A stretch of DNA of 6,754 bases, taken from positions 1 through 6,754 of the forward strand of contig JAFOTA010000061.1 of assembly GCA_017421145.1 (NCBI GenBank). Reading direction: 5' to 3'. Both the position numbers and the translations under genes were made by a program. Shown in pieces: positions 6,699-6,754 of this stretch (positions are counted from its first letter, which is position 1; the number at the start of each line of letters is the position of its first letter). The notes under the pieces were generated by a model. It saw nothing but the letters and a program-made list of their open reading frames with translations. It had not been told where the DNA came from and did not search any database. Source of the stretch: Treponema sp. (GTDB lineage: Bacteria; Spirochaetota; Spirochaetia; Treponematales; Treponemataceae).

Positions 6699-6704
6699 TA
6701 TACT
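6699..6704 (+). promoter_or_regulatory. Possible -10 box for the rightward gene at the window end
   Basis: TATACT matches five of six consensus bases and lies 34 nt before the ATG at 6739. There is no good -35 at 16-18 nt upstream, so this would be a weak or activator-dependent promoter. Confidence 0.35.
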
Positions 6705-6738
6705 GCATTAAAGAAAACAGCAAAACAAAGGAACTTTC

Positions 6739-6754
6739 ATGACCGACTCAGAAC
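6739..6754 (+). CDS. Start of a rightward gene cut by the window end
   Basis: ATG followed by four sense codons (reading MTDSE) runs off the right edge. AAGGA at 6728-6732 is 6 nt upstream, the spacing seen for other genes here, and a TATACT box lies further up. Too little is present to suggest a product. It is divergent from the chemoreceptor gene across 142 bp. Confidence 0.55.

Overview
The window reads as ordinary chromosome from a spirochaete, most likely a gut or rumen-type Treponema. This is inferred from the moderate GC content, the lysine/AAA-rich coding style, AGGAG-type ribosome sites set 6 nt from their start codons, and the dominance of dCache chemoreceptors and cyclic-di-GMP signalling. 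No rRNA, tRNA or other marker is present to fix the genus. I see no mobile element, CRISPR array or phage gene.

Layout. Positions 1-2899 hold three genes on the minus strand, in transcription order: a membrane diguanylate cyclase (2899 to 1817), an aldo/keto reductase of the YghZ/Gpr type (1796 to 810), and the N-terminal third of a dCache sensor protein (761 to the window edge). The 20 and 48 nt gaps and the lack of a terminator suggest one operon. A 116 bp divergent intergenic region (2900-3015) is packed with symmetric DNA. Rightward from it runs a metallo-beta-lactamase-fold hydrolase with a C-terminal winged helix (3016-3966). This meets head-on, 12 nt away, a small lipoprotein with a subtilisin-propeptide (inhibitor I9)-like domain (4455 to 3979). 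Behind the lipoprotein on the same strand lies a complete methyl-accepting chemotaxis protein (6596 to 4530) with a strong sigma70-type promoter. A second divergent region (6597-6738) leads to the first five codons of a rightward gene at the window end.

How the genes fit together. Two membrane sensors and a c-di-GMP synthase point to environmental sensing and motility/lifestyle control. The reductase and the MBL hydrolase are metabolic or housekeeping enzymes with no obvious link to signalling. I did not find a clear new multi-gene system. The points most worth a second look are the orphan I9-like lipoprotein, a predicted hairpin that covers the start site of the diguanylate cyclase, paired 12-bp palindromes in the divergent region, and a possibly leaderless MBL gene.
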